A DNA stretch of 27,491 nt, taken from NCBI GenBank assembly GCA_033855775.1, contig JAWVFT010000057.1:1-27491 (forward strand), read 5' to 3'. The notes under the pieces are model-generated. The model was given only the letters and a program-made list of their open reading frames with translations, was not told where the DNA came from and did not search any database. This stretch comes from DASVTR01 sp033855775 (GTDB lineage Bacteria; Acidobacteriota; Blastocatellia; Pyrinomonadales; Pyrinomonadaceae). Numbering within the stretch: position 1 is the first letter of the stretch; each line of letters starts with the position of its first letter. The translations under genes and the position numbers were made by a program. Of the stretch, positions 7,692-16,841 are shown in pieces.

Positions 7692-7880
7692 GGCGAGCAA
7701 GAGGGGCTGACCTTTCACACCGCCCGACACGATTCTCGCGCTCCGGGCCAGCAACGTTACTGCAAGTTTTCTTTGACTCCAACTTTCCGCCAGCGCGCTG
7801 CCGACCGACATTCCACGTCAACGCGCGCTCGTTCCAAACGCGGGCTTCAAACCACAAGAGCCTGTTCCAGAGTTAAACCT

Positions 7881-10421
7881 ATGAGCAAAGTCTTAGCTGC
7901 ATCCGCTTCTGCAAAATCACAGGCCAGCGCGCGCGCCCAAGGGCAAAGGCGCCGGTCGCTATCTCTGCGCGCTCTGGCCGCTGTGTTGATTGTCGCGGGT
8001 CTCGCGTTGATGCCGACGCTGGCTCCGCTGGCGCAGCGCGTCAAAGAATCGCAGTCGCCCATCAACGTCACGGGCGTCGGCGTTCGCCAGACAGGCGGCG
8101 GAGCGGTCGTCACAGTCTCGGCCGATGCGCCGCTCAGTCGCACGCAGACGTGGCAGGACGGCGACAAGTTCCACCTGATTCTGCCGTATGCAGCGGGCAG
8201 CCAACTCAAGAATCTGCCGCGCGGCGTTCGCGTCAATCGCGTCAGCAACTCGCTTGAGATTGTCGTCAACATGAAGTCGGGCGCGAGCGTGACGGTTGAC
8301 CCGCGCTTCAATCGCTTGAACTTGATTGTCAACGGCGGCCTCAATTCGTCCGCGAAGGATGCGGATGACGAAGCCGACACGACGCCGCGCGCCGCGCGCA
8401 CGATTGGCAGCGCAGCAGCGCGCGAAACACGCGAAACAATCGAGCCTCAGTCAAGATTCGCGCGCGAGCGCAACTTCCCGGCGGAGAGCGCTTCGCTCAA
8501 TCCGTTTGCGCAGAGCCGTTCGACAACTGCGGGCGCAAAGTCTCTTGCGTCGTTGAGCGCGCAAAAGCCTTCGGTCAACGAAGCTTCGCCGGACGCTCCG
8601 AATCAAACGCGGCCCATCGCCGCTCCCGCGGAGGTCGCGCCGCCAGCCAACACGGAGACGCCAGCCAACACGCCCAACTCGACGCAGCTGGTCCCGGCGC
8701 AGGAAGAGAATCTCTCGCCTGCCGCCTCCGCTACTCAAGATGCGAACGCCGCAGCCGACGCCGTTCAACCGCCGGGCGCTCAGAGCGAGACGACTCAAAA
8801 CAGCGGCCTCTTCTCGGCTATCTTTTCGACCACGGGAGTGATGATAATTATCTCGCTGGCTTTGCTGTCGCTCGTCTACCTGCGGCTGCGCGGGCCGAAG
8901 TCCGGGAAAGACGAAGATGGTTTAGAAGAAGTCGAAGCAATCGCGCCAGCGGTCGCTCTCGAAGTCAGGACAGCCGCCCCGCCGGTCGTTAAGAACGAAG
9001 AGCGCAAGGGCGAGCGGCGCAGGTTCATGCGCCGCAAGAGCGACAAGCTCGCTGCCGCGCAAGCGAAGGCGAATCTTGCTCCGGCGCGCAACGCCGAACA
9101 AATGTTGGAGGCCCGCACACAGCCTTCGTCGTCGGCTTCCGCCGTGCTCTTCGGCGCGTATCGTGTCGATCAGGAAGTCGGCAAACTTGCTCTCGGCCAA
9201 CCGCACCGGATGGACGTGCTGGCCTCGCGCGCTCTGGATGACCGTCGCGCTATCGAAACCTCTCTGTTGAAGGTGATGAATGCGACGGAGACGGACGAGG
9301 ACGGGCGGCGCCGCACGCGACAGGCTCTCGAAGAGTATGGCTTTATCGCGCGTCACTCGGCGGCGTTGCTGCTGGCGCAAGAGCCTTGCGACCGCGCGGC
9401 GGCGGCGCGCACGCTCGGCGAAATCGGTGTTACCTCCGCCTTGCCGTTCCTGCTCGAAGCCCTCTATGACGCGGACGCAAGCGTGCGCGCGCAGGCCGTC
9501 GGCAGCCTCGGCGCGCTCAAGCTTCCTTCGGCCATCGGCGCGCTGCTCGACATGGCGCGGCGCCATCCCGAAATGCCAGCCGCGCTGCTGAGCCAAGCCT
9601 TGAGTGCTTGCTCGCTCGATTGTCTGGACATCGGCGGCGTGTTTGAACCCGAACGCCCGCTGTTGGCGGTCGGCGCGGGCAGCAATGAGTTCAACGGCGA
9701 GATAACTCGTCTCGAACCGTCCGGTTCTTACGAGCAGTTGCCGGAGTTTCTGGAAGATGAAACGCTGGCTGAAGCATTGGAGCGGCTCGAAAACATGGAT
9801 GTCGAAGTTCGCATGGCATCGGCGCGTCGGCTTGGGCAGTTTCAGACGCAACAGAGCGTCGCGGCGTTAACGGCTCTGGCCGCGCGCGACAGCGAATCGT
9901 CTGTGCGCGCCGCAGCCGTTTCGAGCCTCGGCGAGATTGACCACGAATCGGTCTTCGCGCCAGTCCTGATGGCCTTCGTGGATGAAGCGCGCGAAGTGCA
10001 GGCGGCAGCCGCCCGCTCGCTCTCGCGCTTGAGCTTCAATCGCGCGGACGCCTACGTCCGCATCATCGAGACGGCGGACGAAGAATCGCTCAAGAGCGTG
10101 GCCCGCGCCTGCATCAAAGCGCGCATGGCGGCGCAGGCGATAGACCGTCTGGCGAGCGAAGATCGTCGGCAGGCTTACGAAGCCTTCTCGCTGCTTTCGT
10201 TGTTGGCGAAGGCGGGCGAGATTGCGCCGCTGCTGGATGCGATTGCCGAGCATCGTGAACGCAATGTGCAGATGGCCGCGATTCGTCTGCTCGGCATGAC
10301 GGGCGGCCCTGAAGTCGCGCAGAACTTTCGTCAACTCGCCGTCCGCGACGGGCTGCCCGAACAAGTCCGCACTTCGCTGCTCGAAGTCGTTTACAAGATT
10401 GACCAGGCGTTGCCGGTCTAA
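7881..10421 (+). CDS. AMIN-like/HEAT-repeat membrane protein, paralogue 1
   Basis: This 846-residue protein is not a named family member I can recognise, but its architecture is clear. A basic stretch and a hydrophobic segment (about 30-50) form a signal or anchor. Residues 60-152 form a beta-rich region (INVTGVGVR, VVTVSADAPL, DKFHLILPYA, SLEIVVNMKSG, FNRLNLIVNG) resembling AMIN domains, which bind peptidoglycan in AmiC and PilQ. A long Ala/Pro/Gln/Asn-rich linker follows. A transmembrane helix lies near 314-336 (VMIIISLALLSLVYL), then a basic stretch. Residues about 466-845 are HEAT repeats, presumably cytoplasmic. The ATG at 7881 is preferred over an upstream in-frame start at 7773, which would add a basic leader without hydrophobicity. 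Paralogue 2 follows directly and shares every domain. Confidence 0.85.
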   Translation: MSKVLAASASAKSQASARAQGQRRRSLSLRALAAVLIVAGLALMPTLAPLAQRVKESQSPINVTGVGVRQTGGGAVVTVSADAPLSRTQTWQDGDKFHLILPYAAGSQLKNLPRGVRVNRVSNSLEIVVNMKSGASVTVDPRFNRLNLIVNGGLNSSAKDADDEADTTPRAARTIGSAAARETRETIEPQSRFARERNFPAESASLNPFAQSRSTTAGAKSLASLSAQKPSVNEASPDAPNQTRPIAAPAEVAPPANTETPANTPNSTQLVPAQEENLSPAASATQDANAAADAVQPPGAQSETTQNSGLFSAIFSTTGVMIIISLALLSLVYLRLRGPKSGKDEDGLEEVEAIAPAVALEVRTAAPPVVKNEERKGERRRFMRRKSDKLAAAQAKANLAPARNAEQMLEARTQPSSSASAVLFGAYRVDQEVGKLALGQPHRMDVLASRALDDRRAIETSLLKVMNATETDEDGRRRTRQALEEYGFIARHSAALLLAQEPCDRAAAARTLGEIGVTSALPFLLEALYDADASVRAQAVGSLGALKLPSAIGALLDMARRHPEMPAALLSQALSACSLDCLDIGGVFEPERPLLAVGAGSNEFNGEITRLEPSGSYEQLPEFLEDETLAEALERLENMDVEVRMASARRLGQFQTQQSVAALTALAARDSESSVRAAAVSSLGEIDHESVFAPVLMAFVDEAREVQAAAARSLSRLSFNRADAYVRIIETADEESLKSVARACIKARMAAQAIDRLASEDRRQAYEAFSLLSLLAKAGEIAPLLDAIAEHRERNVQMAAIRLLGMTGGPEVAQNFRQLAVRDGLPEQVRTSLLEVVYKIDQALPV

Positions 10422-10559
10422 AGGCGGAGCGCGTGGGCTGGAACTGAGCCGAAAGGCTTTGACTAATATCTAACCTCTAGCCTCTCAGACTCTGTTTGTT
10501 GCATAATGCGTAGTAATCGAAGGTAAGTCTTTGGAGTCATAGCTCAGGTGAAATACATC

Positions 10560-13500
10560 ATGCCCCGTTCACACCTGTCCCCGGTTCAATGGCGAATCGT
10601 CCTTGTCCTGCTGGCCTGCGTCGGCACGCTCTTTTTCATCGGCGGGCAAGCCGGAGCGCAGAAGAAGCAGAAGCAGAAGCCCGCGCCCCGTTCCGCAGCG
10701 ACCCCTGCGGCGACGCCGCAAGCCGGTCAACAGCAGCCCGCGAAACAATTGCAGAAGCTCAATCTGGTGCGGATGCGAACCAGCGACACGTCCGACGGCT
10801 CGAACGTCAGCCTCGAATCGGACGGCGTGCTGAACAAGTATTCGGCCTATCGCAGCGGCGACAAGTTTTATGTGGTCGTGCCTGACCTTGACGCGCAACG
10901 CGCGCAGAGCAATTTGCGCGGGCGCGGTTTCGAGAACGTGCAGGTGCAGAAGAGCGGCGGCGATACGGTCTTGATGTTTCACCTGCAACCCGGCGCGAAG
11001 GCCAGCGTGCGGCAGCGCTTCAATCGCCTCGATGTTGTCTTCACCACGCCCGGCGGCGCAGCAGCGACCGCCAACCAAAACTCCGCCACGCAAACGCAGA
11101 GCAGCACGCCTGCCGCTAACGCTAACCAGAACGGCTCGCGCGCGACCGTTCCAACACAAACTCAAGGAACGACGACGACCGCGCCCAACGGAGCCGCGAC
11201 GACCGGCGGCAACACGAATCCGATAAGCGCCGTCGCAAGCGGGCAAACTCCTTACACCAATCCTTACACTGCGGGCGCGACGCCGCTCGTTCCGACTGCG
11301 ACGCCGCAGAACGAAACTCTGCCGCCGACGACGGTTGAAAGTCCTGCGGCGAGTCCGATGTTAACTCCGCCCGCAGACCAAATCGCGCAGGCGCAAAACC
11401 CGGCCAACGCGCAGCCCGCCAACAATCTTCCGCAGCAGCCCGCGGCGGTCAGCCCGTCGTTTGCCACAACGCTCGTTCGCCGCTGGCCTTTGTTGCTCAT
11501 CGTCGGGCTGGTTCTGGTCAGCCTCGGCCTCGTCATCGCCGCCCGCGCCAAAGCTCGCCGGACGGACGTGAAGCCGAAGGGGAAGAGAGAAATCCTCGAC
11601 GAGAAATCGGCGACGACGGAGGCTTCCAAGCTGAGAGCCGTTCCCGCCGCGAGCACGGCGGCAGCAGTGGCCGCCACAACGGCGGCGAAAAAGGCCGAGC
11701 AGGAAAAGACCGGCGCGGCGACCAAGAAGGTCGAACGCAAGAGCGCTTTTAAAGAGACTCCGGCAATTAAAGAGACGGCGGCGATTCCCTCGAAAGAAGC
11801 TCCGGCTAAAGAAGCGACGGTTGAGAAAAGCGCTCCGGCGAAGCCAGCCGCGCCGGTCACGATGGCGGACATCGAGAGCGCGTCAGCGGAAGTTAAGAAC
11901 TTGCTCGCGGGCTCAAGTTATAACGATGCGGTCGTCGGTTCCTCCGACCGTGGAACTCGTCAAGCGGTCGCGGCGGAGTTGTTGGCCGCGCTCGCCTCGC
12001 GCAATCCTGAACGGCGCGAGCGCGCCCGCGCAGCTTTCATCAAACACAATTATCTGGACGAAGCGACCTTCGACCTGCGCACCGCCGAAGCGCCAGCCGA
12101 GCGTTCATCCGCCGCGCGCTCTCTCGGTCTTTCGCAAGACCAGACAGCGACGCCGCATCTCATCGCCGCGCTCGATGACGACGTGCCGGAAGTGCGCCGC
12201 GCCGTCATCGAAGCTTTGGCGGAGTTGCATGACCCGGCTGCCGTCGCGCCGCTCGAAGAGTTGCTCAAGCGCGAGCATGACAGGAAAGTTCCGCACGGCC
12301 TGATTCGTCGCGCGATTGAAGCCAGCCAGCCCGCCGAAGCGGAACAGGCAGAGACACAGACCGTCGAGACGGCGAAGCCGACCGTCGAGACAACGGCTCC
12401 ACTCGTCGCTGCTCTGGAAGAGTCGCCAACGCCGGAAGCCGTCGCGCCCGCTGCGCTTGACGAAGAGGCGCAGACGATTGAGAGCGCGCCTGTCAACGCA
12501 GCCGCCGTTGACGCTGTTGCTGAACAGCCCAGGACAGCGGACGAAAAGTCGTCGCTAACGGGCGCGGGCCTTGTCGTCGCGGAAGTCGCTGCCGCTTCGT
12601 TGTTGAGCGAAGCCGCGCCGTCTGAGCCGCCCGCCGAAGTCTCTACGCCTTTGAGCGGTGAACTGGTCGCGCCGTCGCAGCGCGGAGATTCGCGCAAGCT
12701 GCGCAAGAAGCAGGCGCGGCAGAAACGCGCCGAAGAGCAGTCGCGCAAGATTGCCGAAGCGAAGTCCGCGCGGCAGAAGGAACAGGAGACGACGGCGCAG
12801 GCAGCAGCCGAAGCAGAGGCCGCGCGCCTGCTCGCCGCAGAGCAGCAACGCGCTCTCGAAGCCGAAGCGCGCCAGCAGGAAGAAGCAAGACAGGCTGCGG
12901 AACGCCTGCGCATTGAGGACGAAGCGCAACGCAAGGCTGAAGAGGAAACTCTACGTAAAGCTGAAGAAGAAGCTCAACGCAAGGCCGAAGAGACTGCCGC
13001 GCGTGAGCGCGCCGAAGCCGAAGCGCGCCGTCAGGCCGAAGCGGAAGAGGCTACGCGCAGGCAGGCCGAAGAAGAAGCGCGCAAGGTCGCTGAGGAAGCG
13101 CGACAGCGTGCGGCGGAAGAAGAGCGCCAGCGCGTCGCGGCGGAAGAGGAACGTCAACGCGTCGCAACCGAAGCGAGCCGCAAGGCTGAAGCTGAGGCTG
13201 CGCGCCTGCGCGCCGCAGAGGAACTTCGTCAGGCCGAGGTAGAACTGAAACGCGCCGAGGCCGAAGAAGCCGCGCGCGTCAAGGCAGAGGCCGCGAGTCT
13301 TCGTGCCGAAGAGGAAGCGCGCAAGCAGGCCGAAGCAGATGAACGGCGTCGCGCAGCGGAAGAACGCCAGCGCCTCGAAGCCGAAGCCGCAAGCCAACGC
13401 GCCGAAGCAGAGCGTCAACGCGCTGAGCAAGAGCAGCAACGTATCGCAGCCGAAGCGCAGGCGCGTGCCGAAGCAGAAGCGCGAGCCGAAGCTGAGGCCA

Positions 13501-14660
13501 GACAGCAGGCCGAAGCGAAACGCAAGGCCGAAGAGGAAGCCGCGCGCCTGCGCGCCGAAGCAGATGCGCGCAGAGTTGCTGAAGAAGAGCGGGCGCGTGT
13601 TGAGGAAGAAGCCCGCCAGCGCGCCGCAGAGGAAGAGGCGCAGCGTGTAGCCGAAGCAGCACGCGTTGCTGAGGAAGCGCATCGCGTTGCTGAGGAAGCC
13701 CGCGCTGCCGAAGAATCGCGGCGCGCGGCGGAAGAGGCCGAGGCCGTGCGCGTCACGGAAGCGGACCTCATCACGGAGATTGCTCCCGCGGCTTCCGCGA
13801 GCGATTCTTTAATCGAACGCAATGATGGAAGCGAGGCTGGCTGGTTCAATATAGATGTCGGCCATGAGGACGCCGCGCCCGCTGCAAACGCGTCGGGCGG
13901 GCTTTCTACTGCCACGCCGGAGACTGCGATTACCGAGTTCCAAATGACGGAGCCGCAGCCCGCCGCTTATGAAACAATCTCGTCATCGGCGATTGAGTTG
14001 ACGGAAGAAGCTCCGGCTGAAGTCTCAAGAGAAATCGACCGCGTTGTGACGGAGAAGGGAATCGCAGAGCCGGAAGATGAGTTTTCGACTGTCCCCAATT
14101 CAATCCTGCGCCGCCTCGGCAGCGAGGACGCGAGCGAGCGCGCCGAAGCGGTCGCTAATCTGGGTCGGCTCGGCGGCGGCGACGCCTTCCGCGAAATCAG
14201 CGCGGCCTTTGACGACCCTTCGCAGGAAGTGCGCAACGCCGCGGCCCGCTCGCTCTTCGACTTGAACACAGACCGCGCCGCTTCCTTCACGCGCGCCCTG
14301 CGCGAAGCTCCGGCTGAACGGCGTCGTCACATCGGCGCGGCCCTCGCCTCGTCCGGCCTCGCCGCTGAAGCCATCGGTCATCTGATGGGCGAAAGCCGCG
14401 AGCGGACTTACGACGCTTTCTCGCTGCTCTTCCTGATGTCGAAGGCGGGCGAGGTGCAGCCCTTGATGCGTGCCATCGAAGAGCATCCGAATAACGAAGT
14501 GCGCCTCGCGGTCGTCAAGCTGCTGGCCTTGAGCGGTCAACAGGAAATTCTTCCGGCCTTCCGCCGCCTCGCCGTGCGCGGCTCCTTGCCGACCGAAGTG
14601 CGCTCGGCGGTCATGGAAGCCATCTATCAAATCAGCAGCCAGTCGCCCACCGCTGCGTAA
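10560..14660 (+). CDS. AMIN-like/HEAT-repeat membrane protein with giant charged helix, paralogue 2
   Basis: This 1366-residue protein repeats the plan of its neighbour: signal peptide (about 1-33, ending near QAGAQ), AMIN-like beta region (about 64-162), Asn/Thr/Pro/Gln-rich linker, transmembrane helix (about 309-328, LLLIVGLVLVSLGLVIAA) and HEAT repeats. The HEAT array is split. One part lies at about 440-587 and the last at about 1178-1360. Between them lie an Ala/Glu-rich linker and about 360 residues (710-1070) of Glu/Ala/Arg repeats (AEEEARK-like), predicted as coiled coil or single helix, TolA-like in composition. The C-terminal block matches paralogue 1 closely (YDAFSLLFLMSKAGEVQPL against YEAFSLLSLLAKAGEIAPL). 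The ATG at 10560 has AGGTGA 9 nt upstream; a GTG at 10548 is an alternative. Its function is unknown; a scaffold linking envelope and cytoplasm is an inference. Confidence 0.85.
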   Translation: MPRSHLSPVQWRIVLVLLACVGTLFFIGGQAGAQKKQKQKPAPRSAATPAATPQAGQQQPAKQLQKLNLVRMRTSDTSDGSNVSLESDGVLNKYSAYRSGDKFYVVVPDLDAQRAQSNLRGRGFENVQVQKSGGDTVLMFHLQPGAKASVRQRFNRLDVVFTTPGGAAATANQNSATQTQSSTPAANANQNGSRATVPTQTQGTTTTAPNGAATTGGNTNPISAVASGQTPYTNPYTAGATPLVPTATPQNETLPPTTVESPAASPMLTPPADQIAQAQNPANAQPANNLPQQPAAVSPSFATTLVRRWPLLLIVGLVLVSLGLVIAARAKARRTDVKPKGKREILDEKSATTEASKLRAVPAASTAAAVAATTAAKKAEQEKTGAATKKVERKSAFKETPAIKETAAIPSKEAPAKEATVEKSAPAKPAAPVTMADIESASAEVKNLLAGSSYNDAVVGSSDRGTRQAVAAELLAALASRNPERRERARAAFIKHNYLDEATFDLRTAEAPAERSSAARSLGLSQDQTATPHLIAALDDDVPEVRRAVIEALAELHDPAAVAPLEELLKREHDRKVPHGLIRRAIEASQPAEAEQAETQTVETAKPTVETTAPLVAALEESPTPEAVAPAALDEEAQTIESAPVNAAAVDAVAEQPRTADEKSSLTGAGLVVAEVAAASLLSEAAPSEPPAEVSTPLSGELVAPSQRGDSRKLRKKQARQKRAEEQSRKIAEAKSARQKEQETTAQAAAEAEAARLLAAEQQRALEAEARQQEEARQAAERLRIEDEAQRKAEEETLRKAEEEAQRKAEETAARERAEAEARRQAEAEEATRRQAEEEARKVAEEARQRAAEEERQRVAAEEERQRVATEASRKAEAEAARLRAAEELRQAEVELKRAEAEEAARVKAEAASLRAEEEARKQAEADERRRAAEERQRLEAEAASQRAEAERQRAEQEQQRIAAEAQARAEAEARAEAEARQQAEAKRKAEEEAARLRAEADARRVAEEERARVEEEARQRAAEEEAQRVAEAARVAEEAHRVAEEARAAEESRRAAEEAEAVRVTEADLITEIAPAASASDSLIERNDGSEAGWFNIDVGHEDAAPAANASGGLSTATPETAITEFQMTEPQPAAYETISSSAIELTEEAPAEVSREIDRVVTEKGIAEPEDEFSTVPNSILRRLGSEDASERAEAVANLGRLGGGDAFREISAAFDDPSQEVRNAAARSLFDLNTDRAASFTRALREAPAERRRHIGAALASSGLAAEAIGHLMGESRERTYDAFSLLFLMSKAGEVQPLMRAIEEHPNNEVRLAVVKLLALSGQQEILPAFRRLAVRGSLPTEVRSAVMEAIYQISSQSPTAA

Positions 14661-14792
14661 AAAAACAGTGACAAGTGACAAGCAGCGAGTTAAGAGCGAC
14701 AAGTAAAACAGTGGCAAGTGACAAGCAGCGAATGACGAGTTAAACTTAGGTCTTAACTTGTCACTTTTAACTTGTCACTTGTCACTGTTTTT
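14661..14792. repeat. Heptamer palindromic element B (HEAT protein/uvrB spacer)
   Basis: The element fills the whole 132-bp spacer from the stop codon of the HEAT protein to the ATG of uvrB. Its ends form a perfect 22-bp inverted repeat (14661-14682 with 14771-14792), beginning AAAAACAGTGACAAG and ending CTTGTCACTGTTTTT. Inside, about 27 bp from 14662 recur from 14705, a 43-bp internal duplication. Units are of the GTGACAA type. The T-run before the ATG gives the structure the look of a terminator placed exactly at the start codon. Confidence 0.9.
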
Positions 14793-16781
14793 ATGCCTTT
14801 CCAACTACGTTCCGAATATCAACCGCAGGGCGACCAGCAGCAAGCCATTGACGCGCTCGTGCGCAGTCTTGACGAAGGCGCGAAAGATCAAGTTCTGCTC
14901 GGCATCACGGGCAGCGGCAAGACTTTCACCGTCGCCCAAGTCATCCAGCGCACGCAGCGCCCGACGCTCGTGCTCGCCCATAATAAAACTCTCGCCGCGC
15001 AGCTTTATCAGGAGTTCAAAACCTTCTTTCCTGAAAACTCCGTCGAGTATTTCGTCTCCTACTACGACTACTACCAGCCGGAGGCTTACGTCCCGGCCTC
15101 CGACACGTACATCGAAAAAGAGGCGACGATTAACGACGAGATTGACCGCTTGCGGATGTCCGCGACGCGCGCCTTGTTTGAGCGGCGTGATGTCATCGTC
15201 GTCGCTTCCGTCTCCTGCATCTACGGCCTCGGCGACCCGGACGCTTACTACGGCATGCTGCTCTTCGTCGAGCCCGGCATGAAGATGACGCGCGACGCTC
15301 TGCTGCAAAAGTTGGTCGAGTTGCAATACGAGCGTTCCGACATAGAGTTTGACCGCGGCAGTTTCCGCGTGCGCGGCGATGTCGTAGAGATTTATCCGAG
15401 TTATCAGGAGCAAGCCTATCGCATCGAGTTGTGGGGCGACGAAGTTGATTCGGTTTCGACCATCGACCCGCTGCTCGGCGAAGTCCTGCACAAGCACACG
15501 TCGCGCCTGCCCATCTATCCGAAGTCGCACTACGTCATGTCGAAGCCGACGATTAAGCGCGCCATCAAGACGATTAAGACCGAGCTTGAATGGTGGGAGC
15601 CGAAGTTGATTCAGGAAGGCAAGCTTGTCGAAGCCCAACGCCTGCACCAGCGCACGATGTACGACCTTGAGATGATTAAAGAGATGGGCTTTTGTCGCGG
15701 CATCGAAAACTATTCGCGCCACCTGACGGGCAAAGAGCCGGGTTCGCCCCCTCCCACCCTTCTCGATTATCTGCCGCGCGACACCATCATGGTGATAGAT
15801 GAATCGCACCAGACCATCCCGCAAATCGGCGGCATGTTCAAGGGCGACCAGTCCCGCAAGCGCACGCTCGTCGAGTACGGCTTTCGTCTTCCCTCGGCGA
15901 TGGACAATCGCCCGCTCAACTTTGAAGAGTTTGAGCAGCGCATCGGACAGACCATTTATGTCTCGGCCACGCCGGGGCCGTATGAGTTGACGAAGGCGGG
16001 CGGCGAAGTGGTCGAGCAGATTATTCGCCCGACGGGATTGATGGACCCGGAGGTCGAAGTGCGACCCGTCAAAGGCCAGATTGATAACTTGCTTGAAGAA
16101 GTCCGCCAGCGCACGGAGCAGAACGAGCGCGTGCTGGTCACGACCTTGACGAAGAAGATGTCAGAGGATTTGACGGAATACTTCGCGGAGGTCGGCGTGC
16201 GCGTGCGTTATCTACACTCGGACATAGAGACACTTGAGCGAATCAAAATCCTGCGCGACTTGCGGCGCGGCGAGTTTGACGTGCTCGTCGGCATCAACCT
16301 TTTGCGCGAAGGCCTGGACTTGCCGGAAGTCTCGCTCGTCGCCATCCTCGACGCAGACAAGGAAGGCTTCCTTCGCTCCGAACGCTCTTTGATTCAAACC
16401 ATCGGTCGCGCCGCCCGTAACTCGCGCGGCAAAGCCATTCTCTACGCCGACCGCATCACCGATTCGATGAAGCGCGCGATGGGCGAAACCAATCGCCGCC
16501 GCGTTATTCAGGAAGCCTACAACGCCGAGCATAACATCACGCCGCAGACTATCATCAAGCCCGTCGAAGCCACGCTCGTCACGGCCTACGAAGCGGACTA
16601 TTTCAAAGTCCCGCTCAACCTGGACGCCTTTGACGAGTACACGAGCGACAATATCAAAGCGACCATCAACCGGCTCGAAGCGGAGATGCGCGAGGCCGCC
16701 CGCCGCTTCGAGTTTGAGCGCGCAGCCGAACTCCGCGACCGCGTAAAATACTTGCGCGAGCGCGAGCTACAGATGACTTGA
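14793..16781 (+). CDS. uvrB: Excinuclease ABC subunit B
   Basis: UvrB is the damage-verifying helicase-like subunit of nucleotide excision repair; it is loaded by UvrA and recruits UvrC. The 662-residue length is normal. Motifs in order are Walker A GITGSGKT (37-44), the tyrosine-rich start of the beta-hairpin YYDYYQPEAY (from 90) that clamps DNA, DESH (336-339), the SATPGPYE region, GINLLREGLDLPEV, QTIGRAARN and a C-terminal UVR domain (about 622-657) for UvrC contact. All are intact. The ATG at 14793 fits the family N-terminus; the open frame extends seven codons upstream through repeat element B, which I regard as noncoding. There is no ribosome binding site because the leader is repeat sequence. 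No LexA box was recognised. The nucleotide hydrolase gene follows after 60 nt. Confidence 0.98.
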   Translation: MPFQLRSEYQPQGDQQQAIDALVRSLDEGAKDQVLLGITGSGKTFTVAQVIQRTQRPTLVLAHNKTLAAQLYQEFKTFFPENSVEYFVSYYDYYQPEAYVPASDTYIEKEATINDEIDRLRMSATRALFERRDVIVVASVSCIYGLGDPDAYYGMLLFVEPGMKMTRDALLQKLVELQYERSDIEFDRGSFRVRGDVVEIYPSYQEQAYRIELWGDEVDSVSTIDPLLGEVLHKHTSRLPIYPKSHYVMSKPTIKRAIKTIKTELEWWEPKLIQEGKLVEAQRLHQRTMYDLEMIKEMGFCRGIENYSRHLTGKEPGSPPPTLLDYLPRDTIMVIDESHQTIPQIGGMFKGDQSRKRTLVEYGFRLPSAMDNRPLNFEEFEQRIGQTIYVSATPGPYELTKAGGEVVEQIIRPTGLMDPEVEVRPVKGQIDNLLEEVRQRTEQNERVLVTTLTKKMSEDLTEYFAEVGVRVRYLHSDIETLERIKILRDLRRGEFDVLVGINLLREGLDLPEVSLVAILDADKEGFLRSERSLIQTIGRAARNSRGKAILYADRITDSMKRAMGETNRRRVIQEAYNAEHNITPQTIIKPVEATLVTAYEADYFKVPLNLDAFDEYTSDNIKATINRLEAEMREAARRFEFERAAELRDRVKYLRERELQMT

Positions 16782-16841
16782 GAGCTTGATGATGAAGACG
16801 AAACTTGCGCCCTTGCTCCTGAGCTTCAAAGACGAGAAACG

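Noticed and set aside
7692..7880. Spacer between the response regulator and paralogue 1
   Set aside because: I looked for a promoter, hairpin and small gene and saw nothing convincing. The open frame upstream of the chosen ATG gives only a basic, low-complexity extension.
10455..10510. TTGACT and CATAAT boxes before paralogue 2
   Set aside because: Their spacing does not fit a single sigma-70 promoter, so no promoter was called.
14805..15824. 339-codon minus-strand frame opposite uvrB
   Set aside because: It lies wholly antisense to intact UvrB and has no recognisable domain.
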